Source: Treponema sp. J25 (GTDB lineage: Bacteria; Spirochaetota; Spirochaetia; Treponematales; Breznakiellaceae). Taken from it: a stretch of DNA of 64,000 nucleotides. The notes beneath the pieces are model-generated. The model saw nothing but the letters and a program-made list of their open reading frames with translations. It had not been told where the DNA came from and did not search any database. Position numbers and translations under genes: made by a program. Below are positions 63,374 to 64,000 of this stretch, in pieces. Positions within the stretch are counted from its first letter, which is position 1, and every line of letters starts with the position of its first letter. Location of the stretch: NCBI RefSeq assembly GCF_004343725.1, contig NZ_PTQW01000010.1, positions 88,261 through 152,260 of the forward strand, read 5' to 3'.

Positions 63374-64000
63374 TATAAGTTCTCCAAATAATTTTGGATA
63401 TAAAAATAAACAGATTCTTTTTTGTTCATGATTTCTGGTTGGCAAATCTCATGTAAAGAACAAGAACGACAAGATTTTGACGGTTTTACTTTTGGTATGT
63501 ATTTGCGTGAAAAATATTCATGCATTTCTTGAGAAATTTGATAGACTAAATCCCTTAACTTAGTGGAAAAAATGACAGTTTCTCGATGACGTGTAAGTCC
63601 GTAATAAATATACCCTGTAGATATTTCTGTCGAAAGCATGTTTTCAAGGCAAATCGCTTGTGCACAGAGCTGGATTTCATCAACAGGTTCATGCTTGGGT
63701 TTTCCTCGCTTATACTCTACAGGATAAGGCTGATAATTATTTTGTTTTTGAGGTAAATATACACCTTTTGAATCTTTTACAAATTCAATAAGATCACAAA
63801 TTCCGATAAGACCTAGTTGGTACGATACGATAGGTACAGAGCGGCTGATAAAAACGTCTCCTCGGCTTTCTAAAACATAAGGATCATCTACTTTTTCATG
63901 CAATAGACGCCCTTCATAAGTTAAAATATTTTCATGCCATTGATTTTCTATGTGAATAAGGGCCCACTGTCTTCTGCAAAGTATCCGCTGCCATGAGCGC
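63373..64000 (-). CDS. cas4: CRISPR-associated exonuclease Cas4 (N-terminus beyond window)
   Basis: A RecB-like Fe-S nuclease that trims prespacers and checks the PAM. The frame stays open to the window edge: CRRQWALIHIENQWHEN and YEGRLLHEKVDD, the usual Cas4 N-terminal region, are encoded upstream of the first internal start near 63903. The four cluster cysteines are one in CRRQW and three in SCRSCSLHEIC. Nuclease motifs are DLIEF, VEYKRGK and QLCAQA. The rest of the I-C operon (cas3, cas5, cas8c, cas7) should lie beyond the right edge. Confidence 0.95.
   Translation of the reverse strand, partial: RSWQRILCRRQWALIHIENQWHENILTYEGRLLHEKVDDPYVLESRGDVFISRSVPIVSYQLGLIGICDLIEFVKDSKGVYLPQKQNNYQPYPVEYKRGKPKHEPVDEIQLCAQAICLENMLSTEISTGYIYYGLTRHRETVIFSTKLRDLVYQISQEMHEYFSRKYIPKVKPSKSCRSCSLHEICQPEIMNKKESVYFYIQNYLENL

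Noticed and set aside
62342..63445. Longer cas1 start at 63445
   Set aside because: The extra residues lie inside cas4; the ATG at 63373 overlaps the cas4 stop and begins the conserved Cas1 N-terminus.

Overview
The window looks like a chromosomal segment of a spirochaete related to Treponema. The supporting signals are a BMP-type riboflavin uptake system (rfuABCD) behind an FMN riboswitch, an atypical ATP-type phosphofructokinase, a DUF4954 protein, several diguanylate cyclases, and exported beta-barrel, Ig-like and TPR proteins. Base composition is close to balanced. Xylan side-chain and hexuronate genes point to a free-living or gut plant-polysaccharide degrader rather than a pathogen. No rRNA, tRNA or insertion sequence was recognised.

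Layout. 1-5 kb: the tail of a GGDEF protein, gltX with a consensus promoter, an exported protein, arginase, a small outer-membrane-like protein and a Nudix hydrolase. 5-10 kb: a three-gene cell-envelope cluster (barrel/transglutaminase/TPR protein, Ig-repeat lipoprotein, FecR-like/TPR protein). 10-15.7 kb: metA and metY on the minus strand with a structured RNA between them, a membrane diguanylate cyclase, a methyltransferase and gcvH. 15.8-23.6 kb: FMN riboswitch with readable terminator and antiterminator, rfuABCD, a histidine kinase/receiver-like/GGDEF fusion and a TrpR-family regulator. 23.5-31.6 kb: a gate-domain membrane protein, DUF4954, a class III nucleotide cyclase, an Rsm22-like methyltransferase, a CopZ-like protein and pepT. 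31.7-49 kb: a carbohydrate region with a GH2 enzyme, a cobalamin adenosyltransferase, an Lpl-type sugar transporter, uxuA, GH67 alpha-glucuronidase, GH3, GH4, an SDR fructuronate reductase and a GntR/FCD regulator. 49-57 kb: a TrmH methyltransferase, a histidine kinase, a small exported protein, phosphofructokinase, a NifU-like protein, a YgiQ radical SAM protein and an ERCC4 nuclease. 57.3-58.8 kb: a candidate small RNA, an orphan ORF and a frameshifted exported gene. 58.9-64 kb: a type I-C CRISPR array of 44 repeats with leader, cas2, cas1 and a cas4 that runs off the window.

How the parts work together. The 35.9-49 kb locus reads as import and degradation of glucuronic-acid-decorated xylo-oligosaccharides. 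An ABC importer brings in aldouronates, GH67, GH3 and GH4 release uronate and pentose, and UxuB and UxuA pass fructuronate to mannonate and then KDG. The GntR regulator probably binds the dyad CTAATATACTAG, which overlaps the -10 boxes of the transporter and uxuA promoters and recurs in variant form before gntR itself. At both target promoters the -10 box lies 7 bases from the start codon with no Shine-Dalgarno sequence, so the messages should be leaderless; trmH shows the same arrangement. In the CRISPR array at least six spacers carry hyphenated palindromes. Three neighbouring ones share a TATCCGGTA/TACCGGATA dyad, and reverse complements of two others contain a Shine-Dalgarno plus ATG, which suggests repeated acquisition from an operator and gene-start region of one invader family.
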